Shown: positions 22,494 through 33,431 of the stretch, one piece after another
Position numbering within the stretch: the first letter of the stretch is position 1
How the letters are laid out: each line of letters opens with the position of its first letter
NCBI GenBank assembly: GCA_033030425.1
Contig: JAUFSD010000001.1
Coordinates: 3,100,001-3,164,000, forward strand
DNA from: Verpa conica
Taxonomy: Eukaryota > Ascomycota > Pezizomycetes > Pezizales > Morchellaceae
DNA length: 64,000 nucleotides
Direction of reading: 5' to 3'
Notes under the pieces: model-generated
What the model saw: only the letters and a program-made list of their open reading frames with translations
Told to the model about the DNA's origin: nothing
The model's database searches: none
Position numbers and translations under genes: made by a program

Positions 22494-23203
22494 CCATAAA
22501 GACAGTATCTTCTCTTGTTAGACTATATAGTGACTGTATTATTTTTAGTTCACAATTGCTTTTGCTGTTCTGGTAGTTACTGCCATGTCACCATTTAGGG
22601 TCGGCCGCGACCTATTCCGAGTATTTAATAAACGCCTGGGTATATCGCTCTTGAAGGACATGTGTCATCGTGGCTGATACCACTTAGCCTTTCACACTGT
22701 CAGATCTAACGAGTGCTCGTTAACACACGTTTCCGGAGTACGGTAGTGGGGAGCACGATGCCTTGCCTACAATCTAATCAGCCCCCAAGGGTTTGTGGCT
22801 TGATAACACTCTAGCGATTCGTTGAGCCCATACCAACCGAGGGCCAAAGAAGCTGAGTTTATGAATTTTGACCAACCGCTCAAGCTCAAAATATAACCTT
22901 GAATAGATATAGCGCCTCTTACTAGATTCCGGAAACGTTTGACAACTACGAGTAGGCTACAGCATGCTAGCACGCTCTCCTCGGAGACTCGAGACAATGT
23001 CCACCAGCACCGGGACAATCTTTACCAAGGGGCGTCGCATGCCCTTCACGAAGCACCCCAAAAAAGGTCCTCTAGACCCTTCGCCCACGCCTATACCACT
23101 TCACTTCGCTCAGAGCAAGGTGCCAGCTCCCCAAGGTGTTAGCCCGATCCTAAGACATAATGTAGGAACAGTACTTGCAACAGCCCCCATCTGGTTGAGC
23201 TTG
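22494..23203. other. intergenic with a weak open frame
   Basis: A frame at 22997-23212 (MSTSTGTIFTKGRRMPFTK) runs into the next foldback element and has no recognised family. The word ACTACGAGTA at 22950-22959 resembles the inverted terminus of the TACTCGTA elements. Confidence 0.3.
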
Positions 23204-23441
23204 TACTCGTAATCTCATGACATTTTGAGAATCGAATAGGTCCGCATATAGGTGCATATGACCTGAGCATCCCTAGTCCTAAGCATTTTAAGAGGTTCAG
23301 AGGAATCCCTTTTGTCTTTGCGCTGTGATTCAAATAGCCAAGACACATTGTTGTTATTCTAGCAATATCTACTGGATTCCCACCCATATGCACTCATATG
23401 CGGACCCGGTCGATTCTCAAAGCGTCATGAGATTACGAGTA
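23204..23441. mobile_element. 238-bp foldback element with TACTCGTAATCTCATGA ends
   Basis: The left arm starts TACTCGTAATCTCATGAC. The right arm, inverted, starts identically and continues TTTGAGAATCGA, GGTCCGCATAT and GTGCATAT with few mismatches over about 55 bp. TA lies at both ends. Its terminal heptamer CTCGTAA is shared with 11475-11601. Confidence 0.75.
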
Positions 23442-23523
23442 TAAAGTATTCGACGGTGTTGTGGGTCAGACCAACCTTTAGGTCACCTAGCAACACAGCA
23501 AAATCCCAAGGTTCCCCCCCCCC

Positions 23524-23996
23524 TAGTGTGGTCCACGAGGCCGAGGCGCCTCGGGCCTCGCCTTGAGGTATCGGCCTCGAGGAGGCGCAAGGCCGGGGGG
23601 CCACGAGGTCGAGGTACCTCGAGGCTTCTCTCTGGGCTCGCCTCGAGGTGGCTCGAGGTAAATAATAATAAATTAAATAAAAAATTACAGACTCTAGTAG
23701 GAGTAAAATAGGTTACCTTGGTCATTCCCACCACAATTCATCACCCACTATTAGTGAGCTTGACTCAAATAAGGTAGTAGGTAATATCAGGGAACTACAC
23801 TAAAATACTCTGTAGTGGAGTATTTAGTAGCTCTTAAATTATTACTAAAAATAGTTCTATGCCTCAAGGCTCCTCGAGGTACCTCGAGGCCAGACTCCTA
23901 ATACCCAAGGCGAGCCAAAGCCAGAGGCCTACAAAGCCGAGGCACCTCGAGACCACCTCCCCTACCTTGCCTCGAGCGGCCTCGTGGACCACACTA
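23524..23996. mobile_element. 473-bp MITE with perfect 20-bp terminal inverted repeats between poly-C tracts
   Basis: The left end TAGTGTGGTCCACGAGGCCG (23524-23543) is matched 20/20 by the inverted right end (23977-23996). Subterminal regions are packed with CCTCGAGG/GCCTCGAGG palindromes, while the centre is AT-rich. C tracts directly flank both ends: 23514-23523 (10 C) and 23997-24005 (9 C). They could be a duplicated C-run target. It has no coding capacity. Confidence 0.85.
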
Positions 23997-24005
23997 CCCC
24001 CCCCC

Positions 24006-24325
24006 ATCTCTCACCAGTGCTAGAATTTACCATCGTCATTAAATCGGGAGAGTCGGGTACCCTCAGGCGTAGACAGTTTAGACTCGTTGTGCCAGTCTCT
24101 ATCCGAGACAATCAAAACAACAAGATAATTCATATCACAGCCCTTAGCAATATTGAAGCCCAAGTTCTAGCCGATCCGCTTTTCTATCTGCAACACGAAA
24201 TACTAGCCAAAATAACTCGTGTTAATGTCTGCACCCGAGCGTATATTATGCCCTTAGCACATTACCGTCAGGTAAATGAGCATATGACTATCTACATCTA
24301 CTATACGCCTAACAATACAGAATAG
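24006..24325 (+). CDS. hypothetical open frame next to the 473-bp MITE
   Basis: The frame, open from inside the MITE right end to 24325, encodes SGESGTLRRRQFRLVVPVSI and continues to an HMTIYIYYT end. The composition is plausible for a protein, but no motif is recognised and no start codon lies in the frame outside the MITE. It may be an exon or gene fragment interrupted by the insertion. Confidence 0.25.
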
Positions 24326-25236
24326 ACAAGTCTAGCCAGATATTGGAAGTTAAGATATGATATTACTTCGCAATCTTGTCCAGCCCACAAAATCTTGTCG
24401 AAAAGATATTAGTCACTACCACAGAGCTAACCATATACCATCTATAGAAATAGATAGCCTCATATCTGAGTATTTCCTCTGAGACAATTAAGACCACGTA
24501 GGTATAAGTAGTGTTCGTCACGGGGGATGATAACCCTGGAAGAATCAGGGAACCATGACAAGAAACCGCGCCAAACTGCCAGGTTAAAATTTAGCTAAAA
24601 CTTGGGGATTCCGTGCATCATAATATCGGCCCCAATTTGGCTAGTATCAATATCTAAATAATTCTAGGCCCGGAGAGGATACTAGGGAAAATTTCGTGAA
24701 AACATGTTACAGGAAATATGGAGGAAATAATCCACGGCTATAGGAATAAAGAGAGAATGCACGCTATACTACCTGTGCGGGTTCTTTTTTAATGCCCGGC
24801 CTTACCAGCCCAACGAGAATCACCTATTATAACAAAGGGCTTCAACCAGTTTTGTAGATATGTTGGCATGTAAAAAGATTGGATGGTACTTATGGGCCCT
24901 GGTGATGAGAAAATTGTGGGGAAAGAAGGGCGCAGCGAGGGAGAGTATGATTATAATCTGTTGTAGAAACTTCATAGCTGGTAGAGTGAGACCACGTGTC
25001 TGTCTTTCATATTTTTGAGGGTCTAGAAGAGAAACTTCATAGGGTTTAGAGTTTGTTGAAGCATATGTCGATATATATATATCTTAGAGTTTATTTTACT
25101 CTATACGAAAGCCGAGTGACAGGCTATGGTCCTTCACGTGTAACGCTAAACCCCATTAGGAGTAACGCTAAACCATATTGGGATATAGTAAAGTGGACCG
25201 ATAAAAACCGTACCGGCAACTCCGGGTATCATCAGA
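24326..25236. other. intergenic, nothing recognised
   Basis: AT-rich. A short tandem pair GTAACGCTAAACC occurs at about 25139-25178, just upstream of the tRNA gene. Confidence 0.4.
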
Positions 25237-25317
25237 GTCGGTGTAGTATAGTGGTTAGTACTTCTCGTTGTGGTTATTCGTTCCGAGAGGACCCATGTTC
25301 GATTCATGGCACCGACA
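25237..25317 (+). tRNA. tRNA-His (GTG) with a 9-nt intron
   Basis: A full cloverleaf can be drawn. The acceptor stem is GTCGGTG/CACCGAC with discriminator A at 25317. The D-arm contains AGTATAGTGGTTAGTACT, a hallmark of eukaryotic tRNA-His. The anticodon stem is TCTCG/CGAGA with loop TTGTGG+C and anticodon GTG at 25270-25272. The T-arm is CCATG-TTCGATT-CATGG. Between G37 (25273) and C38 (25283) lie nine extra bases (25274-25282), at the canonical eukaryotic intron position. Removing them gives a 7-nt loop. Internal A and B boxes are present. The gene decodes His codons. Confidence 0.93.
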
Positions 25318-25321
25318 TAAA

Positions 25322-25326
25322 TTTTT
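25322..25326 (+). terminator. RNA polymerase III terminator of tRNA-His
   Basis: A run of five T starts five bases after the discriminator base, the usual Pol III stop signal. Confidence 0.75.
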
Positions 25327-28014
25327 CTGAAATTGCTATTCTATGCGTTTTTTCTTTCAGTTTTTGGTTTCTGGATTTTAGATCGAGTACCTTAGCCCTT
25401 GGGCTACGGAGGCCTGAATGACCCGAACCGCAACACAATTAGAGTTGTGGATTAAGTATTGTGCAATTAGTTATATATATGAAATAGAAATATTAATATA
25501 TGAAATATAGTGTAATGGGTGATACTTCCAACTATGAAGAATTACAAAGTGATACTAAGTATCACGTAAAGATTACATAATATTTTAGTCACACTAGCTC
25601 ATGATCCTCCATAAGAGGATCATGCCTCTGACGGAGGATCAACAATATACATCTCTTTATCTTTCATCTTTTTGATTGAAGATAGCAGGAGGTTAGCCTT
25701 CCAGCCGGTAAACGTGTCTTAGGGACCGTACCCAGGCGTTACACTAAGGTTCAACTACTTTTGAAGCCATGACCAAAAGCTTTAAAAATTGCATTTACAT
25801 TTATTTGCATCATTATCTCCTGCAATACTAAAATTCTAACTCAAGTTCCCTTATTAAAAAGGACAAGCTCCACAGCCCATAATACTAAAAACATCACTTG
25901 TAGATTTGACTCCACCTGATATGCTAATTATAATTACTTTCCATAGACATGGCCCTACCTACCATGCTAGTTGATATTTTATAAGTAATGCTTTTCTCTG
26001 TTCCTAAAGATTTTATTTCTCTCTTTTTCTTAAAACTCGATTACAAACATCTATACGTTTGAGTGCATTATTAGGTCTACAGTCATTTCCAGATATCCAG
26101 GCGAGATCTAATTCTTACTGATAGTCTAAGACATAGTGGGGGTCTACAGATAAGACTGTAGTCCATAACCCTTGATCGTCATCTCATAGTCCGTTTGCAT
26201 CTCCTTGTAGGACGAGCTGCGCTATTTCACTCACTGTCTACAACTCTCCTAAATATAAGTACTGGGATTTTGAAACCATACATAGCACCTACGAGAGCGA
26301 TGAACCAAGAAAGGGGTAATATTGCTGCGAGGTTATTTTTCCATGGTATGTTATGGTATAGTGAACTAACTACCTCTTAGGAGTGAAATAATTTATGCGA
26401 TGATTATATTGCATCTCGAGACTGAGATTGCAGCAAGCCGAAGTATAATACATGACAAAATAGTCCATCATTAATTTAGAGCTATCATCTTGTACCTATT
26501 AGTTCGGAGGATAGCGTCAGTGGCCCCTTAGTTAAAGCCTGGATGAATTTGTAGCCCCTATTAATAATTAGGCCACGTCTAAATATATTGGACCCAAAGG
26601 CACTATTCCAAGGTCATGACTAGCTAGGGCAGCACAACTGACATTTTAATACACTTGTCCGTCCTTTCAGATAATCCACGCCTGACCAGCAGTTTAACAT
26701 GACACTAAATCCCATCTTGTTCGAGCGATTCTACAGTAAATAAATAAACTTTTATTTCTTCTAGCTGGCGTATCAAATGATAATCCTTGACGAAGTAGCG
26801 AGTAGATAAAATACTAATAATAATATTTAACTACGTAGCTACGGTTTTTTAAGGCTATATATTACTGTAATAGATTATTATTATATAGAGTACTTCTCCT
26901 TATCCCTGTTTATAATTATGATTCTTAGAAAAAAAAGAACAAAGAAAAATAGTTCCTCGTCCACTTCTACTAGGGGTTTTTATAACCTCCTAAGTACTCG
27001 ATTTTCCCAAGTATATGGCACTCGGAAAATCTCCGAAAGACTCCGACCTGTCGCGGGTTTTCCAGCTATTTTGGGGGCTCAACTTTTTCAAAAATTACTT
27101 GGCTAAGTCTCGACCTCAGACCGAAAATACTGTGACCTGTGAGCTTTTGTAGGGTTATTACTATAAGTACGTATCGGGAACGGGTAGACAGCAAGTACAT
27201 TGCCCATGCATGTTGGTCAGATAACATATCTATTGTTCGCTACCAAAAAGCGCCCACCATATGAAAATCCCCCAAAAAATCTCAAGATAGGCCAAAACTT
27301 TTCTCACTAACTTAATTTATTCAGGGTGTGCCTATATTAATTGAGTCATGATTTATCATCTACCCATATGGGGGACACCGTTACCCTTCCAACAGGTAAC
27401 CCATTCAGGGTGTGCTACCCGTACGTTCCCAAGCAGGTCCCTCCAACGGGCTAGAACATATATCTATCTAGTGAGCTCAAGCCGTGTATTCTACGATCTC
27501 ACGATATGTATAGTGCACAATTCCTATCTCATTTAGGGGCAATGATTTCTTCTAGTCTATCACAAGAGCATGAATAACGTACATAGGTCCATTGGAGCTA
27601 AGTATAAGCTTAGATCCAAACTTTCAAGTCCAATCAATTAGATATTCTTACCCCATAATGACCTGAGAATCGTCACGGGTCCTTATCCTCATGTTCATCC
27701 TAACTTTTAAAGGCCCTTTACCCATATCCTCCTAAGGAAATAAAGAATAATATAAATAGGATGAAACGCCTTTAAAACCCAACCAAAACAATGCATAAAA
27801 ATAGTTCGCCGCCGCCTCTGCCCAGAAGAGGAAAGGAAAGTCCCTAGGGGAAATAAATACTTGTTGACAAAGGAGAGAATTAACTAAGAGGGGGAGTAGT
27901 GATACAGTTAGGCAATAATAGGGATGTAATTTAATGATACAAATAAGAATAACGAAACCTCTCTAGGAATAAATAAGTTGCGATAGAACAAAAAAAATCA
28001 CCTAAATAGGGATC
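25327..28014. other. intergenic with a decayed fragment of the Mutator-like MITE at 27019-27080
   Basis: No gene. Bases 27019-27080 (CACTCGGAAAATCTCCGAAA then CCTGTCGCGGGTTTTCCAGC) match the interior of MITE copy 1 at about 1948-2012, without recognisable ends. The rest is AT-rich. Confidence 0.45.
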
Positions 28015-31000
28015 TCAAATCCTATAACGTAAGCCCATTAGTGAGAACTCAAGCTGAGATCCTTTTTTTGATAAACTAACCTCCAATTTCTGCTTAGTCA
28101 ACTCGCTCCTCGTGAGCTTCTGCGACATTGATAGGTTTGCCAAATCTGTCTTCTTCTTTTGTAACTGTAAGATCTTCTCCTCGAACGAGTTGGTCATGAT
28201 GAATCTGATCGTGGTAACCGGCTTTTTCTGGCCAAGGCGGTGGATACGATCAATTGCCTGCGCTTCTGCAGCAGGATTGAATTGCGGCTCCATGACGTAA
28301 ACCTTACAAGCTGCCGTCAGATTCAGACTATGTAAAAACTCATGAATTAGCACTCGATTCAAGTAATTTATGGGTAGGTTCGGTATTACCCTAAACCTCC
28401 GGCCATTAACGAGACTAGAATAACCTCAATTTCCGGGTCCTCCCGGAAATTTGCAATCGCTTGATTTCTTTGTGCCCTAGAAAGACGACCATCGAGACGA
28501 ACAAATTTAATCCCATTCTCGTTGAAGGCAATCTCGATGAGGTCCATATGGCTAGTCCAGCAGGAAAAAACAACACTCTTTATCGGATCCTCAGGAGTGC
28601 TCTCCTCTTTGTTATCAAGTAACATCTTCAAAAGTGCCTTAACCTTTGTACTAGGGCCTCTATACTGAACGTTCTTCTTTCCGTGCTTTGCAGATTCAAC
28701 GATATCCTCTTCCGCAACTTCCTCCTCTTGCTTCAACTCGAATAGGTCCACTCTGATGAATAGGCCGCAGATTGGACATGATGCTTGTTGCCCTTCACGA
28801 AAGTCTTTTGATATCGCATCTTTATATGTCCCTACGCAGCCAACACAAAGTAGATGGGCGCATGGTGTGAGTGAACCAATCACTTGAGCTTTACTACAGT
28901 TAGCTACCTTCCCTTCCACCTTGCCTTCCACTTCATTAATAGGGTTATTGATCTTTTTCCGGCAAACAGAACAGACATCTTCATTGGCTTCTTTCATAAG
29001 CTTAAATATCTCATAGGCTTGTTTCCCCGACCATGAAGACCTCGGCTTATCATCAAGCTCATCAACATCGATCGCGTCTGAGGATGTTAGCCCTGCAGTG
29101 TCATCGTTTCCGAGGAGTTCTCTGCCGTGGGCGCAGATAAGACGGAGACGGAGGATAGACTGTAGAACATGAACATATGCACGGCCACCAACGTGACCAG
29201 TTTTTGCAACAAGATCCATTCGAGTTGTAGACTGTCGTGCTGTAGCGTCATAGATCTCACGTTCATCTTGGCTGAACTCAAGATATACCTAGAGGAATGA
29301 GCGATTATCTCTAGCAGAAAGTGTGTGGATAACATACGGTTTGGTCCTTGCGAGGAGGCAGATCAATTCTGTCTTTGAGTCTTCGTAATGTTACACTATC
29401 AACAAGCAAGCGGAGCCTGGGAACACACTCAGGATCGGCAGCCTAAATTACATTTAATTAGCTCCCGAGCTCACTATATCTAGAGAAAACCCACCTTGAA
29501 CGGCAGTGCAATATACTGGTTAAACGAAGATTTATCGTCAAAGGGTTTAACACGTAGGAACTTAATGAGAGCGGCCAAGTCATCGAGTTTATCTACCGTA
29601 CCACAAGCAACATGGTAAGCTATCTGTTCAGAAGCCATCGTTGAACAAAATCAACGACTTAAAATCGAAAAATTAAAGTTTCTAACTTTGAACAGGTGTT
29701 CCAGTTACGGCCCAACGCCTCTGCGCGTTCAAGGCAATGACCGCCTTTGATTGCCAAGTACTTTGCTCACGTATCATATGGGCCTCTGGATGTATGTTAG
29801 TGTACAACTTCCCGCTGTAAAACAGATTTGAGTACCAACCATCTAACACGATTCTGAAAAAGCACAGCTGCTGTAGTGGACTTATATTCTTCTTATCCTT
29901 CTGGTGCTTCTGGTACTCATTTGCGATCACTTGATATGTTGTGATGATCATGTCGTGCTCAGAAAGTTTCTTTAGGTCAGTTTCACGCTTACTACCGTGA
30001 TAGACATAGGTATTGAGCGTATCTGCATGGACGTGCGCTTGAATTTGTTCCTCCCAGTTACCGATGGTACTTAGTGGGCTAATAAGCAGCGTTGTCTTGA
30101 CATTCATGACTGGGAGATCATCGTCCTCTTTCTCTTTTTCTTTTGGGGGCGAGAACCTTTTCTTTGCAAAGGCCTTGGACTCATCAAGTGAACTGACGGT
30201 TAGGGAAATAATCTGGAGTGTTTTTCCAAGCCCCATCATATCCGCTAGAATTCCCCCGAATACCTCGGTGGGTTTGCCCCTTGATTCAACCCCGGTAATG
30301 ACATTATAGTAGAATTTCTGTCCGCTAGGACGTGATCGTATACGCCAAAGAGACGAATTCGCCTTATCCTCTTCACCGAACGTTCGCTCCTTTTCTTTTT
30401 TCGTCATAAAGTGTAATCCCTGCTTCTGATGCTTGAGCAGGGGTGTCTTTATCCGTGGATCTGGCTCCATCTCCGGCAAATTATCCGACTGCTCGAGGCG
30501 ATCAAAAACATTATTTACGTCTGCGCGGATCTCATCAGCCGTCCTCGAAACATACCCGACGTTGGGCCTTTGTGTTCCGTGTTTGGCCCAGGACTGGACG
30601 GCACCGTCTTGGTAATGCGGATTCCTGTATTCCACCCCTCTATCCTCCCCCATAGGTTTCTGCAAAAAGACGTTTTTCTGCGAGAGGATATTCCCTACCG
30701 AGATTCCTTTATCCTCCGGTCCATAGAGGTTGATGTATATCGACAGGTTTGCAGTCATGGGCGCCCCCACGACATCACCAGCTTTTTTCGGCCTAGCAAC
30801 AATCTTCGACTGGACCCTCACGAGCTTCAAGTCCAGCAACGGAACGAGAGCCCTCGCGGTATTGATATCGACACAACCGAACTCTCTCCCCGTCGGGTCC
30901 AGCGCACATACCATCAACGCTCCAGAACTTCCCCCACGCTTCAAAGTGATTGGGATCGGCGGCCAGTTTTGCGGAAATACATCGGTACCGAACGCCGTTG

Positions 31001-31532
31001 CTGGGACCCTGTGTGCCATCACACTTGCCCTATGAATCATCCCGAAGCAAACTTCTTTCACTTTCGCCTCCACCACATGAACCTCCTCCTCGTCGTCATC
31101 TTCCGTCAGATCAATGACACTATTCCCAGAACCCGATGGCGTAGGAGTAGCACTAGGTCCGCGTCCCCCAAACGGTTGCTGCTGTCGTAGAAAATTGTAG
31201 TCACCTAGAGCCCCTGCACTACTAATACCCCCGAGCACCGAGTGTTTTCCATCGTAGTTTGCAGTTCGCTTTAACGATGGTACCGATCTTTGTTGGACCC
31301 CATGAAGACGCTCCACCAAGCTTCCCTGTCCCGTCGGGCCTGTTGAAGAAGAAGACAAAGATGGCCCTCCACCATAGGCAGTTTGCATGTAGGCTCGGGA
31401 ACCAAGTAGTGTGTTGAGGGGTGGAAATACGGGAGCCTGGGTACCGACAACCGGGTGGCTACTGAGCTGCGGGGTAGGTTCGAGTCTAGGTCGTTTTGAA
31501 GAGGAGCTACTAGCCCCATAATGTGTGTTCAT
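28015..31532 (-). CDS. SNF2-family ATPase with HIRAN-like and RING domains (Rad5/HLTF-like)
   Basis: Six exons (31532-29840, 29785-29687, 29592-29495, 29442-29338, 29288-28390, 28327-28015) with introns of 54, 94, 52, 49 and 62 nt give 1068 residues in one consistent frame. The protein has a disordered N-terminus with VIDLTEDDDEEE (about 138-149, a SUMO-interacting-like motif) and a HIRAN-like region (about 160-290). Helicase lobe 1 has Walker A MGLGKT (433-438), DEAH restored exactly across intron 1, and GTPVQN restored across intron 2. A C3HC4 RING (CSVCRKK ... CPIC, about 771-835) follows, then helicase lobe 2 with GLGLNLTAA restored across intron 5 and DRIHRLGQ. This order matches Rad5/HLTF proteins: ATP-driven DNA translocases and ubiquitin ligases in post-replication repair. 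ULS1-type STUbL is an alternative because of the SUMO-binding-like motif. Confidence 0.88.
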
Positions 31533-33431
31533 TGTCGGTAATATATAAACTTGAGTTTTTCTTTTTCTTTTCTTTTTTTCCTTCTTTCCCGGGCTTGACG
31601 ATAGTGAATTCTAGAGGAGGGGAGGAGAGCAAGATAATGACTTTGATAGCACCTGAGTGTATCGAGTTGGCTCAGCTGTGCAAGTGGCGATGGACGTCTT
31701 TGGCTGCGGGGAGCATCGAGGGCCTTAAGTACCGAAGGGAACCATCCAGGAGGGAAGTAAGGGAGGGAAGGGAGGGAGAGAAAAAGAAGAGGAAGAACCA
31801 AATTGTGTAAGGCTCAAGCAGAAGCTATGTATGACATGCACAAAGGGAATAAGGGATCCTTGGCGGAGACCGCGGCTCAGGCGGAAACTGCGCCATCACT
31901 GTCAGCCACGGTGGGAAAGCGCGGTAAGTGCTCTATCATCCATCGGTAGATTCTGGCCCAGCAAACCTCACCCCCCCCCCTCAACTCCCGAGGGGAATAT
32001 CGCCTACGCCTACATACATCATGTACCTACTCTAGAGTACAGATACCGATTGCTAAGAGCCCTTCTGGTCTTATTTGGTATTTGTGGCCCCGTACCAAGG
32101 TAGGTTATCTTAACCCCCCCCCCTGCAGCTGTAGGTATCCTTGTATGTACTAGAGAGTACTCTCTAGCTAGGGAACTACATGTACAAATGCAGACCTGCG
32201 ATACCTACAACCAAGACTTCCCGAGATATTGATACGATATAGCTCGAGTTAATCGGGCAATCCCGACTCAGTGTCTCCGGGCAAAAATCTCTTCTTAAAA
32301 AGGACGTCGGTTGGAACTCCATGGTATTACGTATGCATACCTAGTCACGTGCGGGTCCTTCCGGTCGTAACACAAATAATCTCACAAACTTAAGTGGACC
32401 CCCCTTACAGTAAATTATTCCTCGCCCTTTCGTGTCTTGCGCTTTACATGTTGAATATATATGTAGCTAGGATAGGGTAGGATAACTAATTAGTCAATGT
32501 CTACTATAAAAAAGTAGTATATTTCGATACCTACTACTAGCTGTACTTTGAGTCTTATCCCTATAGTCAAAGTACTTAACCATTACCACACAACATCTAG
32601 TTCCTTCCATCCGGAAATGAGTCATGATCTTCTTTTGACGTAGCTCCTTACATTAAAGCCCATGATTACTCTACCACAGACAGAAATGTATAAATTTCCC
32701 ATAACATGTTACTATATAAACGACATATACTTAACTAGCTAAACAGAAAAATATCCAAGGAGAGGTAGGTGCGTTATCATTATCATGATATTTATAGTTA
32801 TTTATTATAGATTATTGATCTCCTATAAGTTAGGGCCCCCCTCCAGTATTATTTTGGCATCATATCTCGTCACTCGACGACAGTACACACCCCTTTTTTT
32901 CTTTTCTTCTTTCCTACTTATTCCACTATGCATCCAGTACACTCAGTAATACAGAAACCGATAAATAATTAGTATTATAGAACAATTTCTTGGAACCAGG
33001 CTAAGTAAATAGAGATAACATCGTAACAAAATCTACAAATACGCCTATCCATCAGGAACAACCACCAGAAATACATGTGCTTGCATGTGTATTAATATAA
33101 CCCTCCCAAAATCTCGAGAAAGGTTGGATAGCCTTCCTCCACGCAATTATTTTGTATTTTTACAAAGCATTGCAACCATAACCACCCCCAGGAGTAGAAG
33201 ACAAAGAAGAATACTCATGCCAAGAAATGAAAATAATATAAAAAGGAGTAGAACAAAAATAAATGAAAAGGAAAAAAAAAACCCGACTCCTACAGTTTTC
33301 GCCCAGATGGTAATCGTAGTAGCCATAGTAACCGTAGAAGTAATAGTAGCAGTAGTAAACTTTACCCAATCCCCCCAATTCTAGTATCATAAACCAACAG
33401 AAAGTAGTCATTATCCGCTAGCTAAGCACAA
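31533..33431. other. intergenic between the SNF2 gene and the RING ligase gene
   Basis: The first few hundred bases contain a pyrimidine-rich promoter segment of the SNF2 gene. Poly-C tracts lie at about 31969-31980 and 32115-32124. An imperfect palindromic region at 32125-32207 has GTAGGTATC/GATACCTAC arms. No gene seen. Confidence 0.45.

Noticed and set aside
25053..25421. 122-codon open frame
   Set aside because: It runs straight through the tRNA-His gene, so it is a chance frame.
30429..31190. 253-codon open frame on the plus strand
   Set aside because: It is entirely antisense to the first exon of the SNF2 gene and has low-complexity, family-less translation.
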